A stretch of DNA of 12,852 nucleotides. Source: Candidatus Nitrosopumilus sp. Its GTDB lineage: Archaea; Thermoproteota; Nitrososphaeria; Nitrososphaerales; Nitrosopumilaceae. Location: positions 1 through 12,852 of the forward strand of contig JAOUAE010000028.1 in assembly GCA_029861085.1 (NCBI GenBank). The letters are read 5' to 3'. A program made the translations under genes and the position numbers. Numbering within the stretch: position 1 is the first letter of the stretch; the number at the start of each line of letters is the position of its first letter. Of the stretch, positions 1 through 6,749 are shown piece by piece. The notes under the pieces were generated by a model. That model was given only the letters and a program-made list of their open reading frames with translations, was not told where the DNA came from and did not search any database.

Positions 1-1476
1 CAAAGAAGAGATTTGTCAAGTTCTGAGTCCTTTAGTTTTTCTTCAAGATTTACGATATTTTTTATTTTTTCTATAAACCAAGGATCAACAGTAGATAGTT
101 TGTAAATTCGTGCAACCGATATACCCATTTTTAATGCAATAGCAACATGATATAGAATTTGATCATCATGATGAGATAGTTTGTATTCAATTTCTTCCTC
201 AGTGTATTTCTTCCCGTTTGTACGATTCAAAACCAAACCATCATTTCCAATATCCAACATTCGAATTGCTTTTTGGAAAGACTCTTCAAATGTTCTACCA
301 ACCGCCATTACTTCTCCAACGGATTTCATGGTAGGTCCAAGTCTTCTATTTACCAGTTCAAACTTTTCAAAATCCCATCTAGGATGTTTGCATACAATAT
401 AATCAAGTGAGGGCTCAAAGCAAGCAGTAGTATTTTTTGTAATTCTGTTTACAAGTTCTGATAAATTATAACCCAATCCAATTTTTGCAGACATGTATGC
501 CAAAGGATATCCAGTTGCTTTACTTGCTAGTGCAGAAGAACGTGAAAGTCTAGGATTGATTTCAATTGCAACATACCTATCAGAATCTGGGGCAAGAGCA
601 TATTGAATATTACATTCACCTACAATGCCAACATGTTTTGTTGCACGCAATGCTGCAGAACGTAACATGTGATATTCATGATTATCAATAGTTTGAGATG
701 GAGCAACCACAATGTTATCACCAGTATGAACTTTCATTGAAAGAACATTTTCCATGTTGCAAACAATTACATTATTTCCATCAAAATCTTGCATTACCTC
801 ATATTCAATTTGTTTCCACTCTCCAATGTATTCTTCAATGAGCACCTGACCAACAAGACTTGCCTTAAGACCGCGCTCAACAATTTCATGGAGTTCAATT
901 TCATTATAGGCAACACCACCGCCTCTGCCACCCAGAGTATACGCAACCCGAATAATTACAGGGTAAACCAGTTCCTCAGCTGCCTTTTTTGCATCCTCAA
1001 AATTAGTAACTGTTTTGCTTTTTAGAACAGGCATACCGCATTCTTTCATTGAATCCTTGAAGAGTTGCCGATCCTCAGTTTTTTTAATTCCCGGAATTTG
1101 GGTTCCAAGTACATTGACGCCGTATTTTTGAAGAATTCCAGACTCTTCCAGGTTAACCCCACAGTTCAGTGCAGTTTGTCCTCCATATGCAAGCATGACT
1201 CCATCAGGTCTTTCTTTTTCAATAATGGATTCTACGTACTCTGCATTTACTGGAAGCAGATACACTTGATCTGCAAATCTAGTATCGGTTTGGATCGTAG
1301 CAATGTTTGGATTGATTAAGACACTGTTTATTCCATCTTCATGTATGGCTTTGAGACATTGGCTTCCGGAGTAGTCAAATTAGCGGTCGTTTTTAGCGAC
1401 TCTCGCCGGCTTCTCCGATTTTAATTGCCCCACTTCCAAGTACAAGAATTTTTTTTAACGATTCATTCTTTGGCAG
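1..1476 (-). pseudogene. carB: Carbamoyl phosphate synthase large subunit, 5' part interrupted, 3' end outside window
   Basis: CarB uses ammonia delivered by CarA, bicarbonate and two ATP to make carbamoyl phosphate for pyrimidine and arginine synthesis. The N-terminal stretch PKNESLKKILVLGSGAIK then IGEAGE reads from a CTG at 1476-1474. It should continue as FDYSGSQ, but a 22-base insertion at 1380-1401 follows the Glu codon, giving a TAA after two codons. From TTT at 1379 the frame is clean to the window edge: FDYSGSQCLKA, INPNIATIQTDTRFAD, YGGQTALNCG, the ATP-grasp glycine loop TLGGRGGG, and EINPRLSRSSALASKATGYP. About 490 residues are visible of a family near 1,070. It overlaps the carA end by 14 bases, so the two are one operon. 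It could be a real disruption, an RNA-level feature or an assembly error. The identity is certain; the functional state is open. Confidence 0.85.
1380..1401 (-). other. 22-base insertion inside the carB coding sequence
   Basis: On the coding strand, GGC GAG should be followed directly by TTT GAC TAC to encode the conserved GEFDYSG. Instead 22 extra bases lie between them, beginning AGTCGCTAAAAA and ending CGACCGCTAA. The insert holds two direct copies of CGCTAA with starts 13 bases apart; each supplies a TAA, one in the upstream frame and one in the downstream frame directly before TTT. GTCG and CGAC inside it can form a 4-bp hairpin with loop CTAAAAA. Because Glu can be GAG or GAA, three exact boundaries are possible, all giving 22 bases. 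Its origin is unknown. Confidence 0.9.
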
Positions 1477-2641
1477 ATGTTCCTCCCTCCATAAGGTGCT
1501 TGAGTTCTTCAAAGACGAATTTGCAATCATAAGGACCAGGTGCAGCTTCTGGATGAAACTGAACTGCAACACAATTTTGTTTTTTGTGTTTTATTCCTTC
1601 AACGGTTTTATCGTCTGCATTTGTAAACCATAAATTAAAGTCAGATTTTTTAAGAGATTCAGGAGTAATTCCATACCCATGATTCTGACTAGTAACATAC
1701 ACTTGATTATTTTCCAAATTGACACAAGGTTTGTTTTGTCCTCGATGTCCATATTTCAATTTGTAAGTTTCAGTGTTTCCAGCAATTCCAATAATTTGTG
1801 CACCTAAACAAATTCCTAGTGTGGGTATATTATTTTCAATTAATTTTTTAGCAGTCTCAATTGTGTCAGGGCATTTTTGCGGATCACCGGGACCACTACT
1901 TAGTACCACCCCTTTAGGATTGTAAGACATAATTTTCTCATAGGGAGTATTCCATGGAACTAATATTGCCTTGTAGCCAATTTCACGAATGTTTCTTAAA
2001 ATTGCATTTTTTGCACCTGTGTCAATTACTACAACGGATTTGTCACCTTGACCAAAGACCTGTTCATGTTTTGTGGATACAACATTCATGAATTGTTCTG
2101 AATCATAATGAGTGGCAGATGTAAGCTGTGTTTTGATTTTATCAACATCTATTTCAGAGTCTGAAACAACAAGTGCAGCCATCATCACACCACTTGTTCG
2201 AAGTTTCTTTGTTATCTCACGAGTGTCAATTCCAGAGATTCCAGGTACTTTTTCGTTGTAAAGCCACTCATCAAGAGTCATCGAAAGATTCCAATGACTT
2301 GCAGTTAATGACAATTCATGAACTACTAATCCACGAATTTGTATTTTATCAGATTCAAAGAATTTTGGAATTCCATCATCATCCTTAATCGACGGATCAG
2401 GAACACCATAATTTCCAACCAGAGGATAAGTCAATGTAAGAATTTGGCCATTATAAGACGGATCAGTAAGGGCTTCAGCATAGCCAACCATACCAGTATT
2501 GAAGACAATTTCTCCAAAAACAGTAGTAGAATAACCAAAACCTTCACCATTAAGAACAGAGCCATCATCAAAAATCAGCTTTCCAAACTTTTTTGCGTGA
2601 CTTGATTTCTTTGTAGTAATTGTGACCCTCGTAAAGTCCAA
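1463..2641 (-). CDS. carA: Carbamoyl phosphate synthase small subunit (glutamine amidotransferase)
   Basis: CarA hydrolyses glutamine and passes ammonia to CarB for carbamoyl phosphate synthesis. The 392-residue protein has the CarA-specific N-terminal domain (residues about 17-160, with GEIVFNTGMVGYAEALTDPS) and a class I glutaminase domain (about 200-385). The catalytic triad is visible: Cys278 in LGICLG, His363 and Glu365 in FHPEA. SSGPGDP (248-254) and SQNHGYG (318-324) are also typical. One oddity is GICLGAQ, where many family members have GICLGHQ. The start is TTG at 2641; no ATG fits until codon 51, and a TATA-like element about 30 bases upstream suits a leaderless mRNA beginning at this TTG. 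carB follows with an overlap. Length is normal for the family. Confidence 0.96.
   Translation of the reverse strand: MDFTRVTITTKKSSHAKKFGKLIFDDGSVLNGEGFGYSTTVFGEIVFNTGMVGYAEALTDPSYNGQILTLTYPLVGNYGVPDPSIKDDDGIPKFFESDKIQIRGLVVHELSLTASHWNLSMTLDEWLYNEKVPGISGIDTREITKKLRTSGVMMAALVVSDSEIDVDKIKTQLTSATHYDSEQFMNVVSTKHEQVFGQGDKSVVVIDTGAKNAILRNIREIGYKAILVPWNTPYEKIMSYNPKGVVLSSGPGDPQKCPDTIETAKKLIENNIPTLGICLGAQIIGIAGNTETYKLKYGHRGQNKPCVNLENNQVYVTSQNHGYGITPESLKKSDFNLWFTNADDKTVEGIKHKKQNCVAVQFHPEAAPGPYDCKFVFEELKHLMEGGTSAKE
1474..1490 (-). promoter_or_regulatory. Shine-Dalgarno sequence and CTG start of carB
   Basis: The coding strand reads GGAGGGAGG, then AACAT, then CTG CCA AAG AAT. The GGAGG core is five bases before a CTG that falls exactly where related CarB proteins begin (MPKNES). 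No ATG, GTG or TTG is available in this frame near the site; the nearby ATG at 1466-1464 belongs to another frame and stops after three codons. This suggests a CTG initiation codon reached by translational coupling to carA. Confidence 0.6.
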
Positions 2642-2668
2642 ATTATTATGAATTTAAGTTTTGTGCGT

Positions 2669-2677
2669 ATTATAAAT
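2669..2677 (-). promoter_or_regulatory. TATA-like promoter element of the carAB operon
   Basis: The minus strand reads ATTTATAATAC in the 70-base gap between the cdvC stop and the carA start. It lies 28-36 bases before the TTG start of carA, the usual archaeal TATA-to-start distance for leaderless transcripts. No ribosome binding site is seen before the TTG. Confidence 0.55.
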
Positions 2678-2711
2678 TCAAGAAAACAGATCGCAGAAAA
2701 AAATCATCCAG

Positions 2712-3905
2712 TTAGAGGGCTTGGAATTCTTCACTCCACTTGTGATAAGCACGAATCATTTCAGTGGAAACACTTGGTTTTCTTCTTGCCATTATATCTT
2801 TGAAATCAGATGTTGTAAGTTCTCGGGGTTGTACTGGAACCTCACCTTCAACTGGCTCATGATAGTCAGGTGCATTGAAAATTTCATGAACTGTCTTAAT
2901 TTGTGCAGCTTGACATACATCCTTGATGTCACTTGCACTGTAACCGTCAAATAATTTTGCTAGTTCAGTATTATTTACATTGAGGTTTTTACTTAAAGGA
3001 GCAGTGTATTGATCAAACAAGTTTTCTCTAGCTGCTTGTGTTGGTAGTGACACATAGATTCTCTTTTGAAATCTTCTAAGGAAAGGCCAATCAAGACTCC
3101 AAGGTTTGTTTGTTGCTCCAATCACATACAGCATCAATTGTTTTCCTTTACTGTTAACACCATCCATCTCAGTTAGAAATTGATTTTTAGTTCTAACTTC
3201 TCCACCCACTTCGCTGTTTCTAGAGCCCAATAAGGAATCAACCTCATCTACAAATAAAATAACTGGTTTACCTTCTTTCTCAGCATATTTCCTTGCCATT
3301 GCAAATAATTTTGAAACATTCTTTTCTGCCTCACCTAACCATTTACTCATCATAGATGATGCATCGACATTTATGAAATAACCATCCATCTCATTTGCAG
3401 TAGCTGCTGCAAGCATAGTTTTTCCTGTACCTGGTGGTCCGTATAGTAACATTCCTTTTGGCCATCCAAGAGGAAACAAGTCAGGTCTTTTAGTAGGATA
3501 AACAATTGATTCACGTAAAGCACTTTTAGCATCATCCAAACCAATTACTTGGTCCCAAGTAACATCAGGTTTCTCTTTCATCACTAATTCTTCAAAATCA
3601 TTTTCATTTTCTTGTCTTTTCACAGATGCCTTTTGATCTGCTTCAGAAGCTTTAGGATCAACTGCAGGTTCTACACCATGAGCCTGTTGTAATGCACCGA
3701 TTCTACTATGATATGAATTGCACCTATCTTTGTAAATTTGGTTTAGTTTACTATTCGGATATAACTGTAATAATTTTACAAGGGCATCAATTGCTTGTTG
3801 ATAGTGAGTTATTGCCATTCCACGAGCACCTTGAGAATCAAATTTGATAGCTTCAGAAGCGTATTTGCTTGCTGTGTTTTCTAATTCTTGGGGGGCTAAA
3901 CTCAT
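2712..3905 (-). CDS. cdvC: CdvC, Vps4-type AAA ATPase of the Cdv/ESCRT cell division system
   Basis: This is the ATPase that remodels ESCRT-III-like (CdvB) polymers during archaeal cytokinesis at mid-cell. The 397-residue protein has an N-terminal MIT-like helical region (about 5-75), a polar linker, and one AAA module: Walker A GPPGTGKT (156-163), pore-loop MMSKWLGE (185-192), Walker B ILFVDE (216-221), sensor-1 GATNKP with Asn266, and arginine fingers in FLRRF (Arg277, Arg278). The C-terminal helix region, ending about RAYHKWSEEFQAL, matches the Vps4 pattern. It is the last gene of a three-gene unit, nine bases after the preceding stop, with an ESCRT-III-like gene first, which fits a shared division role. 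All key ATPase residues are present and the length is normal. Confidence 0.95.
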   Translation of the reverse strand: MSLAPQELENTASKYASEAIKFDSQGARGMAITHYQQAIDALVKLLQLYPNSKLNQIYKDRCNSYHSRIGALQQAHGVEPAVDPKASEADQKASVKRQENENDFEELVMKEKPDVTWDQVIGLDDAKSALRESIVYPTKRPDLFPLGWPKGMLLYGPPGTGKTMLAAATANEMDGYFINVDASSMMSKWLGEAEKNVSKLFAMARKYAEKEGKPVILFVDEVDSLLGSRNSEVGGEVRTKNQFLTEMDGVNSKGKQLMLYVIGATNKPWSLDWPFLRRFQKRIYVSLPTQAARENLFDQYTAPLSKNLNVNNTELAKLFDGYSASDIKDVCQAAQIKTVHEIFNAPDYHEPVEGEVPVQPRELTTSDFKDIMARRKPSVSTEMIRAYHKWSEEFQAL

Positions 3906-3914
3906 CTTAATTAC

Positions 3915-4415
3915 CTACGCAGTATCTCCTGGAGAATTTTGTTGGTATTCTACGGTGTTAATCTCTGTCGCAAAATTGGTTAAATTAATTGCACTTGTTT
4001 CTTGTTCATCAAAATCAGGTCCGTCACGGTATCTCTTTTTAAAATCAGATTTCTCAGAGATATTACTATGCATCTCTTTGACTTTATTTATAGAGTCTTC
4101 AGCAGAGATTATCAATAAAGATACTTCATCATCCAAATCTCCTAAAGAATTTGCAGTCTCAGAAATAATTGAAGTGAAATCCTGCAGTATTGAACGTATT
4201 TCTTTTTTATCAGCATATTTACACATCATAAAATCAGCAATTCCAACAATTTTATCTAAATCTTGTAGTTCCTCCAAAGTGAGTTTATCAATTTTAGAAT
4301 CATCAGAAGGTTTAATCTCAGATAATTTTTTATCAATTTTTGAAGAGATTGCTCTAATACGACCCATATCTTTTAGAAAATCTCGTTTTTGATTTAACAT
4401 TGCTAGGTATTGCAT
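3915..4415 (-). CDS. Helical protein of unknown function between an ESCRT-III-like gene and cdvC
   Basis: I do not recognise this 166-residue protein. It is almost entirely predicted helix, with charged amphipathic stretches such as KRDFLKDMGRIRAISSKID near the N-terminus and a coiled-coil-like segment LDDEVSLLIISAEDSINKV around residues 93-115. The C-terminal 40 residues are polar and probably disordered. There is no signal peptide or membrane segment. The start at 4415 overlaps the upstream stop by 13 bases; ATG at 4400, two bases after that stop, is an equal alternative giving 161 residues. Its position suggests it is co-translated with both neighbours and works with the Cdv machinery, for example as a divergent ESCRT-III relative or a CdvC partner. 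That role is inference. Confidence 0.7.
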   Translation of the reverse strand: MQYLAMLNQKRDFLKDMGRIRAISSKIDKKLSEIKPSDDSKIDKLTLEELQDLDKIVGIADFMMCKYADKKEIRSILQDFTSIISETANSLGDLDDEVSLLIISAEDSINKVKEMHSNISEKSDFKKRYRDGPDFDEQETSAINLTNFATEINTVEYQQNSPGDTA

Positions 4416-4966
4416 AATTTTAAAAAATCAAGATTAGGATACTGCTTACTTAATTTAGAGTCCACCATCAATTTTACTTCATCAAGTAAAGTTGATGATT
4501 CAGTATTGGATTGACTAAAATCAAATCTTGCAGTAGTAAGAACAGCAGAATCAAGTACGATACTTCCCAAATGGACAGATATTTCAGATAATTTTTGGCT
4601 ACATTTTGGAAACACATCAAACAATTTAGCGCTAACAGTTCTAATCATAGGAATAGATGAAGGAAGAACTTCAGGTATGCTACCTATATTAGAAATTTGC
4701 ATCATATTCTTTTTTACCTGTAAGAGAATTTCCAGAGAAAGTTTCACTAGATGTTCTAGTTTCATGGCACCCACATGAATTTTGTCAGATTCATCAAAAT
4801 CAAGAATCAAATCTTTATTTGATTTTTTTAGTTCATTTTGTTTGCCATCAAGAATCTTAATGACATCATCTAATAGATTTACAGAGTATCCCAATCTTGG
4901 AACAATGGTCACTGAATGAGAAATGTTTTCAACTTCCAATGAATTAACACTGTAATTTACCAACAT
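4403..4966 (-). CDS. ESCRT-III-like (CdvB-type) protein, first gene of the cdvC unit
   Basis: The protein is 187 residues from ATG 4966. The C-terminal half (about 92-182) follows the pattern I know from thaumarchaeal CdvB proteins: a proline-containing segment IPEVLPSSIPMIRTVSAKL, then FPKCSQKLSEISVHLGSIVLDSA, a Phe-containing spacer, and a last helix closing with YPNLDFL where CdvB paralogs end in FPDLP-like residues. The first 90 residues are helical and charged but diverged, and the very basic first helix of typical CdvB is not obvious. Such proteins polymerise on membranes and are disassembled by CdvC. ATG 4966 is preferred over ATG 5011 because the TATA element (4991-4996) and the GTAAC boxes would otherwise lie inside the gene. 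The family call rests on pattern likeness, not on a search. Confidence 0.65.
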   Translation of the reverse strand: MLVNYSVNSLEVENISHSVTIVPRLGYSVNLLDDVIKILDGKQNELKKSNKDLILDFDESDKIHVGAMKLEHLVKLSLEILLQVKKNMMQISNIGSIPEVLPSSIPMIRTVSAKLFDVFPKCSQKLSEISVHLGSIVLDSAVLTTARFDFSQSNTESSTLLDEVKLMVDSKLSKQYPNLDFLKLCNT

Positions 4967-4973
4967 ACCGATT

Positions 4974-5036
4974 GTTACTTTGAGATTTAGTATATCTGGA
5001 CAGTGTAACAATGGATTTAGTAACCACAGTTACACT
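4974..5036. promoter_or_regulatory. Four GTAAC/GTTAC boxes, candidate operator of the cdvC unit
   Basis: On the plus strand, GTTAC occurs at 4974-4978, GTAAC at 5005-5009, GTAAC at 5020-5024 and GTTAC at 5029-5033. The outer arms of the last three make an exact 8-bp inverted repeat, AGTGTAAC (5002-5009) and GTTACACT (5029-5036). GTAAC-CACA-GTTAC (5020-5033) forms a compact palindrome. The boxes flank the TATA element of the minus-strand unit and face the divergent TrmB-like gene, whose product is the obvious candidate ligand. Binding by that protein is inference. Confidence 0.5.
4991..4996 (-). promoter_or_regulatory. TATA-like element of the ESCRT-III/cdvC unit
   Basis: The minus strand reads AGATATACTAAATC, with GATATA at 4996-4991, 25 bases before ATG 4966. 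This spacing fits a leaderless start at that ATG and argues against the longer reading from 5011. One GTTAC box sits between this element and the start; the other three lie upstream. Confidence 0.5.
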
Positions 5037-5125
5037 AAACTACAGATACAATTTTGATTTTTTTTGAGTATTTGTGTAAAGGAATTTAGCTCTCAATTTT
5101 ACCTAATAACAAATCAAGAAAAAAC

Positions 5126-6286
5126 ATGGTAGATGAGCATGTTTTAACGGTCAGTTTAGAAGAATTTGGGTTAAGCAAGTATGAATCGCAGGCATATGTA
5201 GCTCTTATTGCAAGGGGAACAATTTCTGCAAGTGAATTAGCATATTACTCAGAAATTCCACGAACGAAAATTTATCCAACTTTACTAAAATTAGAGAATA
5301 AGAAATTAGTAATAATTTCAAAGAGCAAGCCAATAATGTGTACCGCCATTGCACCTGAAGATGCTTTTGATGGAATAATTCATGAGCAAATCAACAAAGT
5401 AAATGCAATGAATACATTAATTTCAAATTTAAAGAAGGCAAGCGAGGAATCTAGAAAGACACGAGGATCTGAGGAAAAAAGATATTTTCATTTGAGTGCT
5501 AATAACGTCTTATCTCAACTCCAAACAATGATCGAGGGTTCAAAATCATCAATAAAAATAATTACAGACCAATGGGGTTTTGGATTATTAGCAGAGTGCA
5601 AGGAGCAACTATTATCAGTATCACGTCGCAATTTGGATGTCAAAGTACTTGTCTCACCATCACAGATATGTTCTGAATCATACAGAGTAATTCCAGATGG
5701 AATTGAAATTAGAGCATCAGATATCACACAAAATTGTTTTATTTTTGATGAAACAGAATTACTAATAATAAATAATGATAATGGGAAAGGAGCAATTTTT
5801 TCATCAACTGATATTTTAGGAATCAATCAAGAAAAAATGTTTTCAAATATTTGGAGAAATGCTATAAAAACCAAAGCTCTTGCAGATATGACTAAAACAG
5901 AAGCACAGGAAATTTATAAAATTATTAAAATCGTGAATGAAACAGGTTTGACGTATCTTCTCAACTCTGCAATGATATCAAAAAAACCAGAGGCAGACAT
6001 GTTGAAATTATTAGAAAAAAACGGAATATCTCTAAAATCAAAAACACTAGACGATATAATTGAGATAATAGATGCTATAATGCAAATTACATGTTCGGGT
6101 CATGTAAATTTTGAGGCAAACAACAAAAACATCACAGTTGAATCAAGACTAAACAGCGGACATTCACTTCCATGGGTATCTATTTTGGATGGATGTCTTC
6201 AAAAACAAGGATACAAAACAAAGACGGTGTATCAAAATAATTCTAACAAGGGCGAAAAAGTTCATATAAAAATAAGTAAAAACTAA
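5126..6286 (+). CDS. TrmB-family transcriptional regulator
   Basis: TrmB-family proteins are archaeal DNA-binding regulators, many of them ligand-responsive. This one is 386 residues. The N-terminal winged helix (about 8-80) is typical: LEEFGLSKYESQAYVALIARG, then ASELAYYSEIPRTKIYPTLLKLENKKLV. A helical linker (85-112) is followed by a middle domain (about 117-250) with alternating strands and helices like the TrmB regulatory or PLD-like fold. The last 135 residues form an extra domain I cannot name, with two Cys-free strands near the end and one Cys in ITCSGHVNFEA. Likely leaderless: TTTTACCTA at 5097-5105 lies about 25 bases before the ATG. It is transcribed away from the cdvC unit across a region with repeated GTAAC boxes, so regulation of that unit or of itself is plausible. 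Confidence 0.85.
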   Translation: MVDEHVLTVSLEEFGLSKYESQAYVALIARGTISASELAYYSEIPRTKIYPTLLKLENKKLVIISKSKPIMCTAIAPEDAFDGIIHEQINKVNAMNTLISNLKKASEESRKTRGSEEKRYFHLSANNVLSQLQTMIEGSKSSIKIITDQWGFGLLAECKEQLLSVSRRNLDVKVLVSPSQICSESYRVIPDGIEIRASDITQNCFIFDETELLIINNDNGKGAIFSSTDILGINQEKMFSNIWRNAIKTKALADMTKTEAQEIYKIIKIVNETGLTYLLNSAMISKKPEADMLKLLEKNGISLKSKTLDDIIEIIDAIMQITCSGHVNFEANNKNITVESRLNSGHSLPWVSILDGCLQKQGYKTKTVYQNNSNKGEKVHIKISKN

Positions 6287-6337
6287 TGTCAGGCACAGAA
6301 TAATCATTTTTAAGAATCAATAATTGATGTTTTCAAA

Positions 6338-6562
6338 TTATTTTCTAATTCTTTCCAGTGGCATACTTAAGATAAAATTAAGATTCTTGGAAATAAAATT
6401 ATCTGCAAGATTTTCTTCAATGAGATTGAAAATCTTTTTGCATATTATTTTTTGTTAAACAGTATCATATTCCAGTTTAATTAATTCAAGGGTTTTAGGA
6501 TCTAACTTCTCAAAACATTTGTGAAGTTCTTCCACATCCATTTCCTCATCATGAAATAACAT
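6338..6562 (-). pseudogene. Small gene split by one in-frame TAA (73 sense codons in total)
   Basis: From ATG 6562 the minus strand encodes 35 residues beginning MLFHDEEMDVEELHKCF and ending LIKLEYDTV, then TAA at 6457-6455. The same frame continues for 38 more sense codons, QKIICKKIFNLIEENLAD onward to SMPLERIRK, and ends with TAA at 6340-6338. Both halves have coding-like, amphipathic helical composition, and no frameshift is needed to join them, so this looks like a small acidic helical protein broken by a single base change. A TAG lies one codon before the ATG, fixing the start. The family is not recognised. A shorter functional 35-residue protein, or read-through, cannot be excluded. Confidence 0.5.
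6405..6441 (-). repeat. Inverted repeat just downstream of the internal stop of the broken small gene
   Basis: AAGATTTTC (6407-6415) and GAAAATCTT (6428-6436) are exact 9-bp inverted copies with a 12-base loop. A further GC/GC pairing is possible past a TTT bulge. In the minus-strand RNA the stem begins 13 bases after the TAA at 6457-6455. It may be chance in AT-rich DNA, a terminator-like remnant or a read-through element. Confidence 0.4.
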
Positions 6563-6565
6563 ATA

Positions 6566-6580
6566 CTAATTTAAAATTAG
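6566..6580. repeat. Perfect 15-base palindrome before the broken small gene
   Basis: CTAATTT-A-AAATTAG is a perfect 7-bp inverted repeat around one central base, three bases upstream of the minus-strand ATG at 6562. It is AT-rich, so it could be a promoter or operator element or chance. The surrounding gap 6563-6749 otherwise shows no gene I can support. Confidence 0.35.
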
Positions 6581-6720
6581 AATTTGCATATTCATTACAT
6601 TTACAGATAACAAACATACACTAAACGCTCAATTTATTATAGTTTTAAAAAAATGAAAACAGGCAAAAATTACATTGTTGTGTAGAATCATCTGACAATT
6701 CTGAATACAATACATCACCA

Positions 6721-6728
6721 ATAAATAA
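6721..6728 (+). promoter_or_regulatory. TATA-like element before the winged-helix-like gene
   Basis: ATAAATAA is centred about 25 bases before ATG 6750, the standard spacing for a leaderless archaeal transcript. No ribosome binding site is seen. Confidence 0.45.
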
Positions 6729-6749
6729 TTCCAAATCAACAGAAAAAAT

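Noticed and set aside
1380..1401. carB insertion as a canonical archaeal intron with bulge-helix-bulge motif
   Set aside because: None of the three boundary choices gives two 3-base bulges, a 4-bp central helix and an exon-exon helix together.
1380..1401. carB insertion as a ribosome-hopping (bypass) element
   Set aside because: The triplet before the landing frame is TAA and does not match the GAG take-off codon, unlike known bypass sites with matching codons.
3844..4392. Open plus-strand frame of 182 codons
   Set aside because: It lies antisense to the helical-protein gene and the start of cdvC, and its Ser/Ile/Leu-rich product looks like a reverse-strand shadow.
4967..5011. Longer start of the ESCRT-III-like gene at ATG 5011
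   Set aside because: It would place the TATA-like element and two of the GTAAC/GTTAC boxes inside the coding region; ATG 4966 fits a leaderless start.
5515..5826. Open minus-strand frame of 103 codons inside the TrmB-like gene
   Set aside because: It is fully antisense to a well-supported gene, with no promoter or recognisable domain.
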